Shown here: positions 23,848 to 32,451 of the stretch, one piece after another
Layout: every line of letters starts with the position of its first letter
How positions within the stretch are numbered: position 1 is the first letter of the stretch
Assembly: GCA_035946175.1 (NCBI GenBank)
Contig: DASYZQ010000005.1
Span: forward strand, 1-48,256
Reading direction: 5' to 3'
Length of the DNA: 48,256 bases
From: DASYZQ01 sp035946175
Lineage (GTDB): Bacteria; Patescibacteriota; Saccharimonadia; Saccharimonadales; UBA4665
The notes under the pieces: model-generated
The model's input: the letters and a program-made list of their open reading frames with translations, nothing else
What the model was told of the DNA's origin: nothing
Database searches by the model: none
Position numbers and translations under genes: made by a program

Positions 23848-25194
23848 ATGAGTCTGTTATCCAAAAGTCATCATAACTTTGATTCCCATAGGAAAAAACC
23901 TGGCCTTGTGGTAAATAAACGGCATTCGCGCACCATTGGCCCGCTGCAGGCAACTCGTAGCGACTTCCAAGAAAGGACTCGGGGTGCTAATCCGGCGGCC
24001 GAACTCATTCGTCGCAAAATCAACGAACTCTATGCAAAAGAACCGAGCGCCCAGCAAGAGCAGGCAAACACTCTAGCTAACAATGGGCCGGCACAATACT
24101 CCAAGCATCAGCGTTTTATGTATGAGTTGAGTACCTCCGGGAAGCCACTAGCTCAGATTCAAACCGAATGGCACAACTATTACATCAACCTGTCCGACAA
24201 TGAGAAGCATGAGGTCTGGCAAGAGTTCTACGAGACCAATGCCCGCCAACCGTCTGCCTACACACAGTTCGTCAGAAGCCAGGCAGCCCAACAGCCGGCT
24301 ACAACACCGCCGCCACATATCCCTCACAAAGATCGTTTTGCCATTCTCAGGGCTCCAGTTTTCGTATCCGATCACGCCCCAGTTCAACAGGCAACAGGCC
24401 AAACGGCGGCAGGCATCAAGAGACAAATGCTTGAGGAGATCAAGACGTATAACCGTACACAGCTCAAGCTGCACCACCATATACAATCATTGGCCTTCGG
24501 TCTGGGCCTCGGAGTATTAGTACTATTTATTTTCCTATTCGGCTTCTTCAATCAAATTATTATAGCGCCACTTATTCAACCAGCCAGTACTCAAAGCAAC
24601 ACGCCAATCATTCTGAGTACCAGTGGCGTCGCACCAAGCTCAAATCCCGAAGTTATCATACCGAAAATTAACGTTGAGATTCCGGTCATATATGACGAGA
24701 CGTCTGTCAACGATGCGGCCGTCGAAACATCGTTGCAAGATGGAGTTCTGCACTATCCAACGACCGTTTTCCCGGGCCAACTGGGTAATGCCGCTTTCTT
24801 CGGGCACTCCAGCAACAACATCCTAAACCCGGGCAAGTACAAATTCGCATTCGTATTACTACATACTCTGGTACCCGGTGACGTGTTCTATCTTACCTAC
24901 AATGATAAAGTTTATGCCTACCAAGTATACGATCGGCAAATCGTTAACCCTGGAGATGTTTCAGTGTTGAACAACGTCCCCGGTAAGATTGCCACCGCAA
25001 CACTGATTACCTGTGATCCACCCGGTACATCTATTAACCGTCTGGTCGTCTGGGGAGAGCAGATCAGCCCTGATCCAAGTACCAATGCCTCACCAGCACA
25101 GACAATCACCCCGGCCGAGCAGCCCGGCCAACTAGCAAACGACGGACCAAGCCTTTGGGGACGCTTCACGCACTGGTTGACAAACCTCCTATAG
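23848..25194 (+). CDS. membrane-anchored sortase with long N-terminal extension
   Basis: A 448-residue class D/E-like sortase. A cytoplasmic N-terminal part of about 210 residues (charged, Gln/Ala/Pro-rich, containing LAQIQTEWHNYYINLSDNE) precedes one TM helix (about 214-240). The sortase barrel spans about 268-420. The catalytic His is in AAFFGHSSN near 319, Cys in TLITCDPPG near 388 and Arg in INRLVVWG near 397. The enzyme joins proteins with an LPXTG-like signal to the wall. A candidate substrate with LVNTG is at 156-599. The long N-terminal arm is unusual for sortases. The 3' end overlaps the converging PEGA-protein gene by six bases. Confidence 0.88.
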   Translation: MSLLSKSHHNFDSHRKKPGLVVNKRHSRTIGPLQATRSDFQERTRGANPAAELIRRKINELYAKEPSAQQEQANTLANNGPAQYSKHQRFMYELSTSGKPLAQIQTEWHNYYINLSDNEKHEVWQEFYETNARQPSAYTQFVRSQAAQQPATTPPPHIPHKDRFAILRAPVFVSDHAPVQQATGQTAAGIKRQMLEEIKTYNRTQLKLHHHIQSLAFGLGLGVLVLFIFLFGFFNQIIIAPLIQPASTQSNTPIILSTSGVAPSSNPEVIIPKINVEIPVIYDETSVNDAAVETSLQDGVLHYPTTVFPGQLGNAAFFGHSSNNILNPGKYKFAFVLLHTLVPGDVFYLTYNDKVYAYQVYDRQIVNPGDVSVLNNVPGKIATATLITCDPPGTSINRLVVWGEQISPDPSTNASPAQTITPAEQPGQLANDGPSLWGRFTHWLTNLL

Positions 25195-26730
25195 ATCGGC
25201 TGGCGCGAGGAGGGCGGTGGCATTCAGTGCGATTTGCGCCGGGCTACTACCATTCGCCGGTACCGAATTAAAGTCGTATACATAGTGATAATTGCTACTA
25301 AAAAATGGCAGCTCTCCTGGTATGGTCGGCATTAGTGTCTGCTGATTAGCACTATCGTAGTCGAAAACCACAAGCTTACCACCGCTGGTATAGGTAATAC
25401 GGTCACCATCCATCCAGGTAGCGAACTGCTGCGGCGCATCGAGCGGCGTGGTATTCTTCTGGTACGTATAGTTCTTATCATTCTGGGCATCGTAGACTGA
25501 GAACATTGAGCCGTTTTCACCCATTATAAACTGTGCACTGGCCGAAAACGCCACTTGACTAGGATCTGCCACCTTCAATATAGATATCGGGGCTAGCGTT
25601 TGAGCTGGTTCAGCCTGCAACTCGACCTGAGGATCACGATATACGTACACGTTACTGCCCACCGTAGTACCAGCTACGATGTACCAGTGGCCACTATACT
25701 GAGTAAAATCGAGCAAATACTGACCACCAGACGGGATTGCGAGCTGACGAATGGGATAGGTAGTACTCCCTTGCTGTAGCTCCACATTCACTTTGCCACT
25801 CGGCGCATTCTGCGTTGTAGCGTAGAGCAATGTGCCACTGCTATAAGGCTTGAAACCCATAATGTCAGATAGATAGGTCTTGGGGACGGGGGTATTCAGC
25901 GTCGCAGTATCGAGCGTGTTCGATGACTGATCGTAGATGTAGTAGTTGGTATAGTCACTACTATCAATGAACTCAAGTTTTGTCGGGTTGGTACCAAAAG
26001 TATTCGTTAGGTTAACCGACTGCGTCGGATCCTGGCGATTGAGTAAAATATATTCACTGACTGATTGGCCACTCTCCTCGAAAAAGTGTTGCAAGATAAC
26101 ATGAGCATTATCGGTGGACCATTCGTCAAGCTGCCAACTCTGTGGACCGGTTGAGGAACTCAGTACATTGCTCGGAATCGTCAACGTTGTCTGGCTCGCA
26201 GTCACTTTGGCGGGGGTACTCTGGCCCAGATCAAACTCATCAAATTGACCAAAGTTGTTTGGTGAAGCAACCAGAAGATACTGTCGGCTGGGGCTCTGCA
26301 GTACCAAACTTGGCTGCGTTGCGTAATCCCTGATACTGCTACTTGTCAGACTGGTTGGGAAAAGGAAGGGATAATCAAAATGCTCGACACTACCACCTTC
26401 CACACTCACCGCCCGTACCCACGGCCGGTAACCAGCCCGGGCAAGTCGAAATGTGTACTGGCCGGCTTGCAGAAAAATCCGTTTGTTGGTGTTACCGTTA
26501 GCCTTGCCGTCAATGTAAATGGTAGCTGGATTAGGCTGTGAGGAAACAAACACCAGTCCTTGCTGAATAATCTGCCCGTTTTTGCCCAATTCGTAGCCAT
26601 ACGCACGATATAGCAATATGGTAGTTGTAAGCAATATAGCGATGCCAATGAGAAAATAGCCGACTATTAGTCGACGGGCATGGGCTTTTTGTTTTCGGGG
26701 ATCAAGGAAATCCATAGTAATTGGGTACAT
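25189..26730 (-). CDS. anchored PEGA-domain protein with beta-propeller-like body
   Basis: A 513-residue protein. An N-terminal TM helix (about 20-42, IVGYFLIGIAILLTTTILLY) is followed by a PEGA domain (about 55-120: VFVSSQPNPATIYIDGKANGNT...AGQYTFRLARAGYRPW). A long outside region of repeated beta strands (about 125-513), with WYIVAG, FMGENGSMFSVYD and WMDGDRITYTSGGKLVVFDYD, resembles blades of a propeller. The -10 TATAAT ends five bases before ATG 26730, so the first base of the start codon may also be +1. PEGA domains are found in surface and S-layer-linked proteins; the function here is unknown. Confidence 0.75.
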   Translation of the reverse strand: MYPITMDFLDPRKQKAHARRLIVGYFLIGIAILLTTTILLYRAYGYELGKNGQIIQQGLVFVSSQPNPATIYIDGKANGNTNKRIFLQAGQYTFRLARAGYRPWVRAVSVEGGSVEHFDYPFLFPTSLTSSSIRDYATQPSLVLQSPSRQYLLVASPNNFGQFDEFDLGQSTPAKVTASQTTLTIPSNVLSSSTGPQSWQLDEWSTDNAHVILQHFFEESGQSVSEYILLNRQDPTQSVNLTNTFGTNPTKLEFIDSSDYTNYYIYDQSSNTLDTATLNTPVPKTYLSDIMGFKPYSSGTLLYATTQNAPSGKVNVELQQGSTTYPIRQLAIPSGGQYLLDFTQYSGHWYIVAGTTVGSNVYVYRDPQVELQAEPAQTLAPISILKVADPSQVAFSASAQFIMGENGSMFSVYDAQNDKNYTYQKNTTPLDAPQQFATWMDGDRITYTSGGKLVVFDYDSANQQTLMPTIPGELPFFSSNYHYVYDFNSVPANGSSPAQIALNATALLAPADL

Positions 26731-26788
26731 TACTTATTATATGGCTCGGCTCATGTTTTTGTATACCGACCGTTAAAGAAGAGGGTTG

Positions 26789-26818
26789 TTGACAACCTCC
26801 GTCCTTCTCAGCTAGTAT
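26789..26818 (+). promoter_or_regulatory. promoter of the cobalamin-salvage operon
   Basis: TTGACA (26789-26794), 18 bp, TAGTAT (26813-26818), with a start expected near 26825, immediately before the cobalamin riboswitch. Confidence 0.6.
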
Positions 26819-26825
26819 CAAGCTA

Positions 26826-26940
26826 CATCGACGTAAAAGCAAGGTGTTGAGAGATAAGTGAGGTGTAATTCCTCCGCAGTGCCGCTACTGTTACAGCCAG
26901 AAAACCGACCCTATGTTTTTAAGCCGGGGGAGACTTTCGA
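26826..26940 (+). promoter_or_regulatory. cobalamin (B12) riboswitch aptamer
   Basis: The conserved core is visible: AGTGAGGTGTAATTCCTCC, then GCAGTGCCGCTACTGTTA (26876-26893), then the B12-box-like AGCCAGAAAACCG (26895-26907). These agree in order and spacing with the adenosyl/aquo-cobalamin aptamer (GGTGxAAxTCC, CCGCxACTGT, AGYCAGGAxACC). Possible expression-platform stems lie downstream: GCTCTC/GAGAGC (26956-26971) and GCAAAAG (26941-26947) with CTTTTGC (27014-27020). The controlled start is the ATG at 27068. Genes for cobinamide salvage follow, in line with cobalamin feedback. I did not fold the whole RNA. Confidence 0.88.
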
Positions 26941-27067
26941 GCAAAAGTGTTTTCAGCTCTCAAAAGAGAGCCAGAAAACAGCCTCCCTGGCAGCTCTTAT
27001 GCAAATGAGAGTGCTTTTGCCTAAAGTAGCCTACAAAGCTAAATACAAGAAGGGGCAAAGGACTACT

Positions 27068-27688
27068 ATGAAAAAATTAATCGCTCCGCGAACCAATGTG
27101 CTCGCACTCATGATAATCCTGGCCGGCGCTTGGCGGCTACTGCTGGCCACACCGATCATGACATCATTCAGTAATTTCACACCGATCGGCGCTATAGCAC
27201 TATTCGGTGGATGTTACTACATAACGAAGAGTAAGGCACTGTCTGTAACGCTGTTGACGCTTTGGCTCAGTGATCTCTTACTTGATCGAGTGTTTTACTA
27301 CCACTCTTGGGTACTCTTTTACAGCGGTTTTGCCTGGGTGTATGGCGCATTTTCCGTAATGGTCATCATCGGCAAGTTCATTAAAAAGGTAAACGTTCGC
27401 AACATTATTTTGGCTTGTATATTGGCGACTTTAGCCCACTGGATCATCACCGACCTTGGAGTATGGTTGGCTCATACACCGGATCCTACTACCGGTAAAC
27501 CCTATGCTTTCAACCTGGCTGGCTACATCCGTTGCCTGGATTTGGCCATACCATATGAGAAAAACTTACTTATCGGAAACCTGGTCTTCAGCGGTGTAAT
27601 GTTCGGTGCTTTTGAGTGGGCCCAACGACGCTTCCCAATACTCCGCTTGCAACAGCGTACCGAGCAGCTATCTCACGAGGCAGCCTAA
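27068..27688 (+). CDS. DUF6580-like integral membrane protein, candidate corrinoid transporter
   Basis: A 206-residue membrane protein with about six TM helices. The stretch FSNFTPIGAIALFGGCYY, then LTLWLSDLLLD and WVYGAFSVMVIIG, is the pattern I associate with the DUF6580 putative-transport family. A long upstream frame (from 26858) overlies the riboswitch and is rejected. ATG 27068 has AAAGGA at good distance. Being the first gene under a B12 riboswitch and ahead of cobU/cobS/cobC, it most likely brings in cobinamide or another corrinoid precursor, perhaps as an ECF-type substrate-binding subunit. Transport is inference; family recall is moderate. Confidence 0.7.
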   Translation: MKKLIAPRTNVLALMIILAGAWRLLLATPIMTSFSNFTPIGAIALFGGCYYITKSKALSVTLLTLWLSDLLLDRVFYYHSWVLFYSGFAWVYGAFSVMVIIGKFIKKVNVRNIILACILATLAHWIITDLGVWLAHTPDPTTGKPYAFNLAGYIRCLDLAIPYEKNLLIGNLVFSGVMFGAFEWAQRRFPILRLQQRTEQLSHEAA

Positions 27689-27697
27689 AAAATACGC

Positions 27698-28204
27698 ATG
27701 TTACATCTCATTACTGGCGGCGAGCGTTCAGGCAAGACCCGCTACGGCATGCGGCTAGCAGAGCAGCTGGCTAAGGCACCCCTGTATGTCGCCACAGCCC
27801 GCGTATGGGACGCAGACTTTAGAGAACGGATCGAACAACATAAACTTAGCCGAGGGGTGCAATGGGTCAGTATCGAGGAAGAGAAACAGCTCAGCAACTT
27901 GGATCTGAAAAACAAAGTGGCGGTAATCGACTGCGTGACGCTCTGGCTGACGAACTTCTGGGTTGATACCAACCATAGCCTCACCGCGTCGTTACGCCAG
28001 GCCCAGGAAGAAATAGATAAGCTCGCTGTGACTGATGCTATCTTGTTTATTATTTCTAACGAAATCGGTATGAGCGTCCATGCGGATACGAAAACCGTCC
28101 GTAAATTTGTAGAGTTGCAAGGTCTTGTTAACCAATATATTGCCGAGAAGGCCGATGCCGTTACATTGATGATCGCCGGTATACCGCTGACCGTAAAATC
28201 ATGA
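27698..28204 (+). CDS. cobU: adenosylcobinamide kinase / adenosylcobinamide-phosphate guanylyltransferase
   Basis: A 168-residue bifunctional enzyme of the nucleotide-loop pathway. It phosphorylates adenosylcobinamide and then attaches GMP. P-loop GGERSGKTRYG at the N-terminus, a His in RIEQHKLSRGVQW at the position of the guanylylated His, the DCVTLWLTN segment, ISNEIGMSVHAD, and the C-terminal LVNQYIAEKADAVTLMIAGIPL. Length is normal. It starts nine bases after the membrane-protein gene and overlaps cobS by ATGA. Regulated by the upstream riboswitch. Confidence 0.93.
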   Translation: MLHLITGGERSGKTRYGMRLAEQLAKAPLYVATARVWDADFRERIEQHKLSRGVQWVSIEEEKQLSNLDLKNKVAVIDCVTLWLTNFWVDTNHSLTASLRQAQEEIDKLAVTDAILFIISNEIGMSVHADTKTVRKFVELQGLVNQYIAEKADAVTLMIAGIPLTVKS

Positions 28205-29019
28205 AAGATAAAAGCACCATACTACGCCAAGCCAAGCGCCAACTCGACACCGCCCTTGCCGGATGGGTCTACTTCACCCGGGTCCCGCTGCCTTCCCAAA
28301 TTAGTAAGCACATCGACTATGAACGGCAGTCATTGGCACAAAGCGCCAAGTACCTACCACTTATCGGCATAGCCGTAGGTTCCGCCGCTGGCAGCGTATA
28401 CTGGCTAGCGTTCCAAGCTCTTGGCAGTTACGAGCTCGCAGTCCTACTAGGGCTGGTGGCAGCCACGGCCATGACGGGCGCTTTTCACGAGGACGGTTTA
28501 GCCGATTTCTTTGATGCATTTGGCAACGGCTTTATGCCGAAAGAGCAGGTACTCCGGATTATGAAGGACTCTCGGATCGGTACCTACGGCAGCCTAGCCC
28601 TACTGCTCAGTGTCCTGCTCAAGTACCAAAGTCTGCTGAGCCTAACAACTACACTCATCGTGCCGACACTCATAGCCGGGCACAGCTTCTCCAGATTCGC
28701 CGCTGGGTCGTTCATCTTTACCGATCGCTACGTTCGGGACAACGATGAAAGTCATTTCAAACCACTGCTCAAAGATGCCATGCATGGTAGTGACTTCGTT
28801 GTCATGGCAAGCTTAGGCATCGTCCCGATAGCACTTTTGGGCCACTGGCAATATGTACTCCTCGTACCATTCCTATGGCTACTCCGATGCCTCTTTGGCA
28901 ACTGGTTCACCCGAAAGATCGGCGGCTATACCGGCGACTGCCTCGGCGCTACCCAGCAGGTGATTGAAGTCGGCTTCTACTTAGGCGTTATTGCTATCAC
29001 AAAAGCTTTTGGCCTATGA
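28201..29019 (+). CDS. cobS: adenosylcobinamide-GDP ribazoletransferase (cobalamin synthase)
   Basis: A 272-residue integral membrane enzyme joining adenosylcobinamide-GDP with alpha-ribazole (phosphate). The diagnostic acidic motif GAFHEDGLADFFDAFGNG lies around residues 95-112, followed by MKDSRIGTYGSLAL. The C-terminal GGYTGDCLGATQQ motif is also present. Multiple TM helices fill the remainder. A longer than usual soluble N-terminus (about 25 residues) precedes YFTRVPLP. Start and end overlap cobU and cobC by ATGA, so translation of the three is coupled. Confidence 0.94.
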   Translation: MKDKSTILRQAKRQLDTALAGWVYFTRVPLPSQISKHIDYERQSLAQSAKYLPLIGIAVGSAAGSVYWLAFQALGSYELAVLLGLVAATAMTGAFHEDGLADFFDAFGNGFMPKEQVLRIMKDSRIGTYGSLALLLSVLLKYQSLLSLTTTLIVPTLIAGHSFSRFAAGSFIFTDRYVRDNDESHFKPLLKDAMHGSDFVVMASLGIVPIALLGHWQYVLLVPFLWLLRCLFGNWFTRKIGGYTGDCLGATQQVIEVGFYLGVIAITKAFGL

Positions 29020-29582
29020 GGCTGTACCTCCTGCGACATACCCCTGTCAAAAGTAGCCCAGCAATTTGCTATGGGCAAAGTGAGGTAGCGCTCAGCAGTA
29101 GCTATCCAACGGATTTGGGACAAGTGAGAGTCAAACTCAAACAGCTTCATTTCAATGCCATAGTCAGCAGCCCACTTGGACGCTGCAAACGATTGGCCGA
29201 GGATTTAGCAATAGGGGATTTAGTGTTCGACAATCGATTGCTTGAATTCAACTTCGGCGATTGGGAACAAAAAACGTGGGAGCAAATCGGCGAAGGCAAC
29301 ATCAGACAGTGGGCAGATCACCTGGACGCCTATCATTGTCCTAACGGAGAGTCTTATGCCGACTTGCGAAAAAGGACAGTGTCATTTTGGAAAGATAGTA
29401 TTGCACAATATCCAGGCAAAACCATCCTGGTTGTTACTCATGCCGGTGTTATCCGCTGCCTACTGGCTTCGGCCCTCGATATGCCCCTCCATAACGCCTT
29501 CCGGCTGCAGATAGATTATGGTAGTTTAAGCGCCATCACATTGGCCAACGGTCAACCTAGAGTCCTTTTCACTAATCGATAA
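29016..29582 (+). CDS. cobC: alpha-ribazole phosphatase-like histidine phosphatase
   Basis: A 188-residue member of the phosphoglycerate-mutase-like histidine phosphatases. The N-terminal LYLLRHTPV carries the phosphohistidine in an LRHT rather than RHG setting, as in CobC. SSPLGRCKRLAE, LLEFNFGDWEQKTW (acid residue) and VVTHAGVIRCLLA complete the active site. Removal of phosphate from alpha-ribazole-P or adenosylcobalamin-5'-P is the last step of the pathway. The gene is coupled to cobS by ATGA. The placement makes this role more likely than a general phosphatase. CobT and CbiB/CobD homologs are not in the window. Confidence 0.88.
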   Translation: MRLYLLRHTPVKSSPAICYGQSEVALSSSYPTDLGQVRVKLKQLHFNAIVSSPLGRCKRLAEDLAIGDLVFDNRLLEFNFGDWEQKTWEQIGEGNIRQWADHLDAYHCPNGESYADLRKRTVSFWKDSIAQYPGKTILVVTHAGVIRCLLASALDMPLHNAFRLQIDYGSLSAITLANGQPRVLFTNR

Positions 29583-29584
29583 TT

Positions 29585-29622
29585 ACCCGTAGATCCATCT
29601 GCCTACAGGGCGGGTATCCTTT
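29585..29622 (+). terminator. putative terminator after cobC
   Basis: TACCCG (near 29584-29589) pairs with CGGGTA (near 29610-29616) with an inner TAG/CTA pairing, followed by TCCTTTT. The stem is imperfect and the T-run short, so this is a modest call. Confidence 0.4.
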
Positions 29623-29764
29623 TGCGCACTAGTGGAGCTGATACAATCAGTAAATATGGCTGTATGCTCCTTTATTTCTGGCGAAGGTTTTGTGCCGTAC
29701 GGCAAACTAAGAGTGCTTGCGCTTTTACAGCAATCGAGCGTAAGATAGGAGGACAAACGTAAGC

Positions 29765-30913
29765 TTGCATAATAGCAAAGACGTCAGATGGGGAAATACG
29801 TTGGTAAGGCAACAAAGCACCATTGATATTAACGGCAAGCGGTATAATGCGGCCACTGGGGCGCTCCTGTCACGCAGTGAGCATAGAGCATCTCGCGTGA
29901 GGGGCCGCCGAGTAGTTGATGGCTTCGTAAGCCCTAGACCAGCCGGGATCACTCTATCGCAAACGCCAGCTACCCAAAAAACTAAACCGGCCAAGCTGCA
30001 TCATTTGCCAACATCGACACATAGGGTTCACGCCACTCCAAAAACGCTCCGGCCGCATGAGCCGCAGCATCCCAAGACTCTTATGCGTAGAGCTGTTCGT
30101 AAGCCCCAGCCCACACTCAAGCTAGCTATCAAAGCGCAGTTACCAAGTGATATTACGGCAATTCAGCCGGTCACTGCGGCCATGGGGCACACAGTCGGTG
30201 ACTTCAATCCTACCCGGCTTGCTCGAGCAAAAAACACTCCGCAAAGCTCATTTATTCGACGTTTCGGCAATGGGGCCATACCAGATATGGGCAATCATCA
30301 ATCCGACGAATCGCTTTTGACACATAAAAAGATGCCCGCCGAGGCAGCAGCATCGCATGTCAAATCATCTTCGAAGGGGCCAACTGCAGACATGTTTGAG
30401 TCAGCTATCGCCAGCGCGACCAGCCATCAGCAGAAACCACCGAGAGTAGCACGGCGGCGCGGGCGAGCCCAGAAGGTCGTCGGCGGCATTGTCACTCTCT
30501 GTACATTGCTTGTTGTCTGTGCCTTGCTCGCATATATAAACCTGACAACGATTGAATTGCGATTTGCTTCGATGGAAGCCGGCTTCAATGCTACCGTACC
30601 AAACTACAGGGAACTGGGATTTTCGCTCGAAGCAATCAAGCTTGCCGGTAAAACGGTTGCCATGAATTTTCTCTCAGGGAACACGAGTTTCACCTTAACG
30701 CAACAGGCCTCAAATTGGGATAGCCAGACCCTGCTTGAGACAATGTCGTCCGAAACCGACAGCTTGCCGCAGACATTACAAAGTGATGGACATACTATTT
30801 ATGTGTTCGCCAACAATCATGCTACGTGGGTCAGCGGTGGCATCCATTACGATATCAACGGCAACACTAATCTCAACACTCAAGAGATCACATCCTTTGC
30901 TGACAGCATGTAG
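29765..30913 (+). CDS. membrane-anchored protein with DUF4367-like outer domain
   Basis: A 382-residue protein from a TTG start, with AGGAGG about 12 bases upstream and no better in-frame start nearby. Residues about 1-235 are cytoplasmic, basic and low-complexity (Pro/His/Lys/Arg-rich; PKTLRPHEPQHPKT, VARRRGRAQK). One TM helix follows (about 240-260, VVGGIVTLCTLLVVCALLAY). The outside domain (about 265-382) contains FNATVPNYRELGFSLEAIK, SFTLTQQASNWDSQTLL and a WVSGGIHYDING end, which recalls DUF4367-type domains. The basic inner part could contact nucleic acid or the membrane surface. Function unknown. Confidence 0.65.
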   Translation: MHNSKDVRWGNTLVRQQSTIDINGKRYNAATGALLSRSEHRASRVRGRRVVDGFVSPRPAGITLSQTPATQKTKPAKLHHLPTSTHRVHATPKTLRPHEPQHPKTLMRRAVRKPQPTLKLAIKAQLPSDITAIQPVTAAMGHTVGDFNPTRLARAKNTPQSSFIRRFGNGAIPDMGNHQSDESLLTHKKMPAEAAASHVKSSSKGPTADMFESAIASATSHQQKPPRVARRRGRAQKVVGGIVTLCTLLVVCALLAYINLTTIELRFASMEAGFNATVPNYRELGFSLEAIKLAGKTVAMNFLSGNTSFTLTQQASNWDSQTLLETMSSETDSLPQTLQSDGHTIYVFANNHATWVSGGIHYDINGNTNLNTQEITSFADSM

Positions 30914-30971
30914 TTGTTAAAGCTGTATCGTACATTTTTCGAATACACCCTATTCCCGTATAATGACGGCC

Positions 30972-32396
30972 ATGACGGTTCGCACGAGATTCGCACCAAG
31001 TCCAACGGGTTATGTACATGTCGGCAGTATTCGCACTGCACTGTTTGCGTGGTTGCTAGCTCAACAAAATAACGGGGTGTTTATCCTGCGGCTAGAAGAT
31101 ACAGATAAAGCCCGTGAGGTAGCCGGCTCGGGTGAACATATTATGGAGAGTCTGAAACGACTCGGTCTCCAATGGGACGAAGGGCCGGACATTGGCGGGC
31201 CATACGGCCCATATAAGCAGAGCGAGCGTTTAGCCACTTACCGGCACTGGGCCCAAAAGCTCATTGATAGTGGACGCGCCTATGCTGATCCCTACAGCCC
31301 AGAACAAGTCGAGCGCTTTCGGACGGATGCTAAGGCAGCGAAACATCCATTTTTGTATCGTGACCATAGGCCAAATAGCCCACCAAAGTGGGACGGTACA
31401 CAGCCGTTGCGTTTTCACTCAGAACCCAAGCCATACCACTGGCACGATGAAGTACTGGGTGATCTCTCAGCCGGGGCAGAAGTAATTGACGACTTTGTGC
31501 TTCTCAAAGCTGACGGCTACCCAACATACAACTTTGCACATATTATCGATGACCATCTCATGCAGATTACACATGTCATTCGCTCACAGGAGTTTACAGC
31601 CTCAGTGCCACGCTACCTTAATCTCTACGAGGCATTGCGCCTAGAACACCCCCTTCTGGCAACCATGCCATACGTAATGGGTCCTGGCGGCAAAAAGAAA
31701 CTCAGTAAACGCGACGGGGCCAAAGACGTCCTTGACTATGTGCGACAGGGGTTCCTGCCTGAAGCCCTTGTTAACTTTATAGCCACTCTAGGCTGGAACG
31801 ATGGCACTGAACAAGAGATTTTTTCAATGGATGAATTAATCAAAAAGTTTAGTCTGGAACGCGTTCAACGGAGTGGGGCACAGTTTGATGAACAACGACT
31901 TATTTGGATGGACGGCTGTCATATCCGTCAGCTTCCGCTCGAAAAGCTATACAAGAAAGTTGAACATTTTTGGCCAAAGGAGGCTACGAACTACGATACT
32001 GAGTACAAACATCGTGTGCTCGCGCTGGTACAGGACCGGCTCAAGTATGGCGCTGAGCTGGTCGAGCTTACGAAATTCTTCTTTACTGATCTCTCGGTCG
32101 ACGCGAGTCTCCTTGACAGCTCTAAGCAGCTTAAGAAAATAGACCGACAAACCATCAAAAAACTATTGAATCAGGCTAAGGCCAGCTTAGAACAATCGGA
32201 CTTCACTCTCGACGATGTAACGCACCGGCTTAATGAGCTTCTTGAAACGACTGCACAAAAGCCAGCAGTGCTGTTCAGTATCATCCGGATCGCCACAACC
32301 CAGGCTCCGGCGAGCCCCGGATTGGCTGACACACTCGCAGTACTGGGAAAAGAGCGAAGCCTCGACCGAATCGACCAGGCGCTGGCCGCCTGGTAA
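30972..32396 (+). CDS. gltX: glutamyl-tRNA synthetase
   Basis: A 474-residue class I synthetase charging tRNA-Glu (possibly also tRNA-Gln for later amidation). VRTRFAPSPTGYVHVGSIRTALF carries the HIGH-type signature HVGS. KKLSKRDGA near residue 243 is the KMSKS loop. The C-terminal helical anticodon-binding part is complete. I chose ATG 30972, not the in-frame ATG at 30963, because the latter lies within the -10 TATAAT (30959-30964) and so cannot be in the transcript. From 30972 the mRNA is leaderless and the protein begins MTVRTRF, as is usual. Confidence 0.95.
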   Translation: MTVRTRFAPSPTGYVHVGSIRTALFAWLLAQQNNGVFILRLEDTDKAREVAGSGEHIMESLKRLGLQWDEGPDIGGPYGPYKQSERLATYRHWAQKLIDSGRAYADPYSPEQVERFRTDAKAAKHPFLYRDHRPNSPPKWDGTQPLRFHSEPKPYHWHDEVLGDLSAGAEVIDDFVLLKADGYPTYNFAHIIDDHLMQITHVIRSQEFTASVPRYLNLYEALRLEHPLLATMPYVMGPGGKKKLSKRDGAKDVLDYVRQGFLPEALVNFIATLGWNDGTEQEIFSMDELIKKFSLERVQRSGAQFDEQRLIWMDGCHIRQLPLEKLYKKVEHFWPKEATNYDTEYKHRVLALVQDRLKYGAELVELTKFFFTDLSVDASLLDSSKQLKKIDRQTIKKLLNQAKASLEQSDFTLDDVTHRLNELLETTAQKPAVLFSIIRIATTQAPASPGLADTLAVLGKERSLDRIDQALAAW

Positions 32397-32451
32397 TAAT
32401 TTTGTATAAGTTTTGGGCGCGAAACCATAAGCATTTGTTACAATACATGGT

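Noticed and set aside
26858..27067. Upstream 70 codons of the membrane-protein frame
   Set aside because: They overlie the cobalamin riboswitch, and the ATG at 27068 has its own SD and a proper membrane-protein start.
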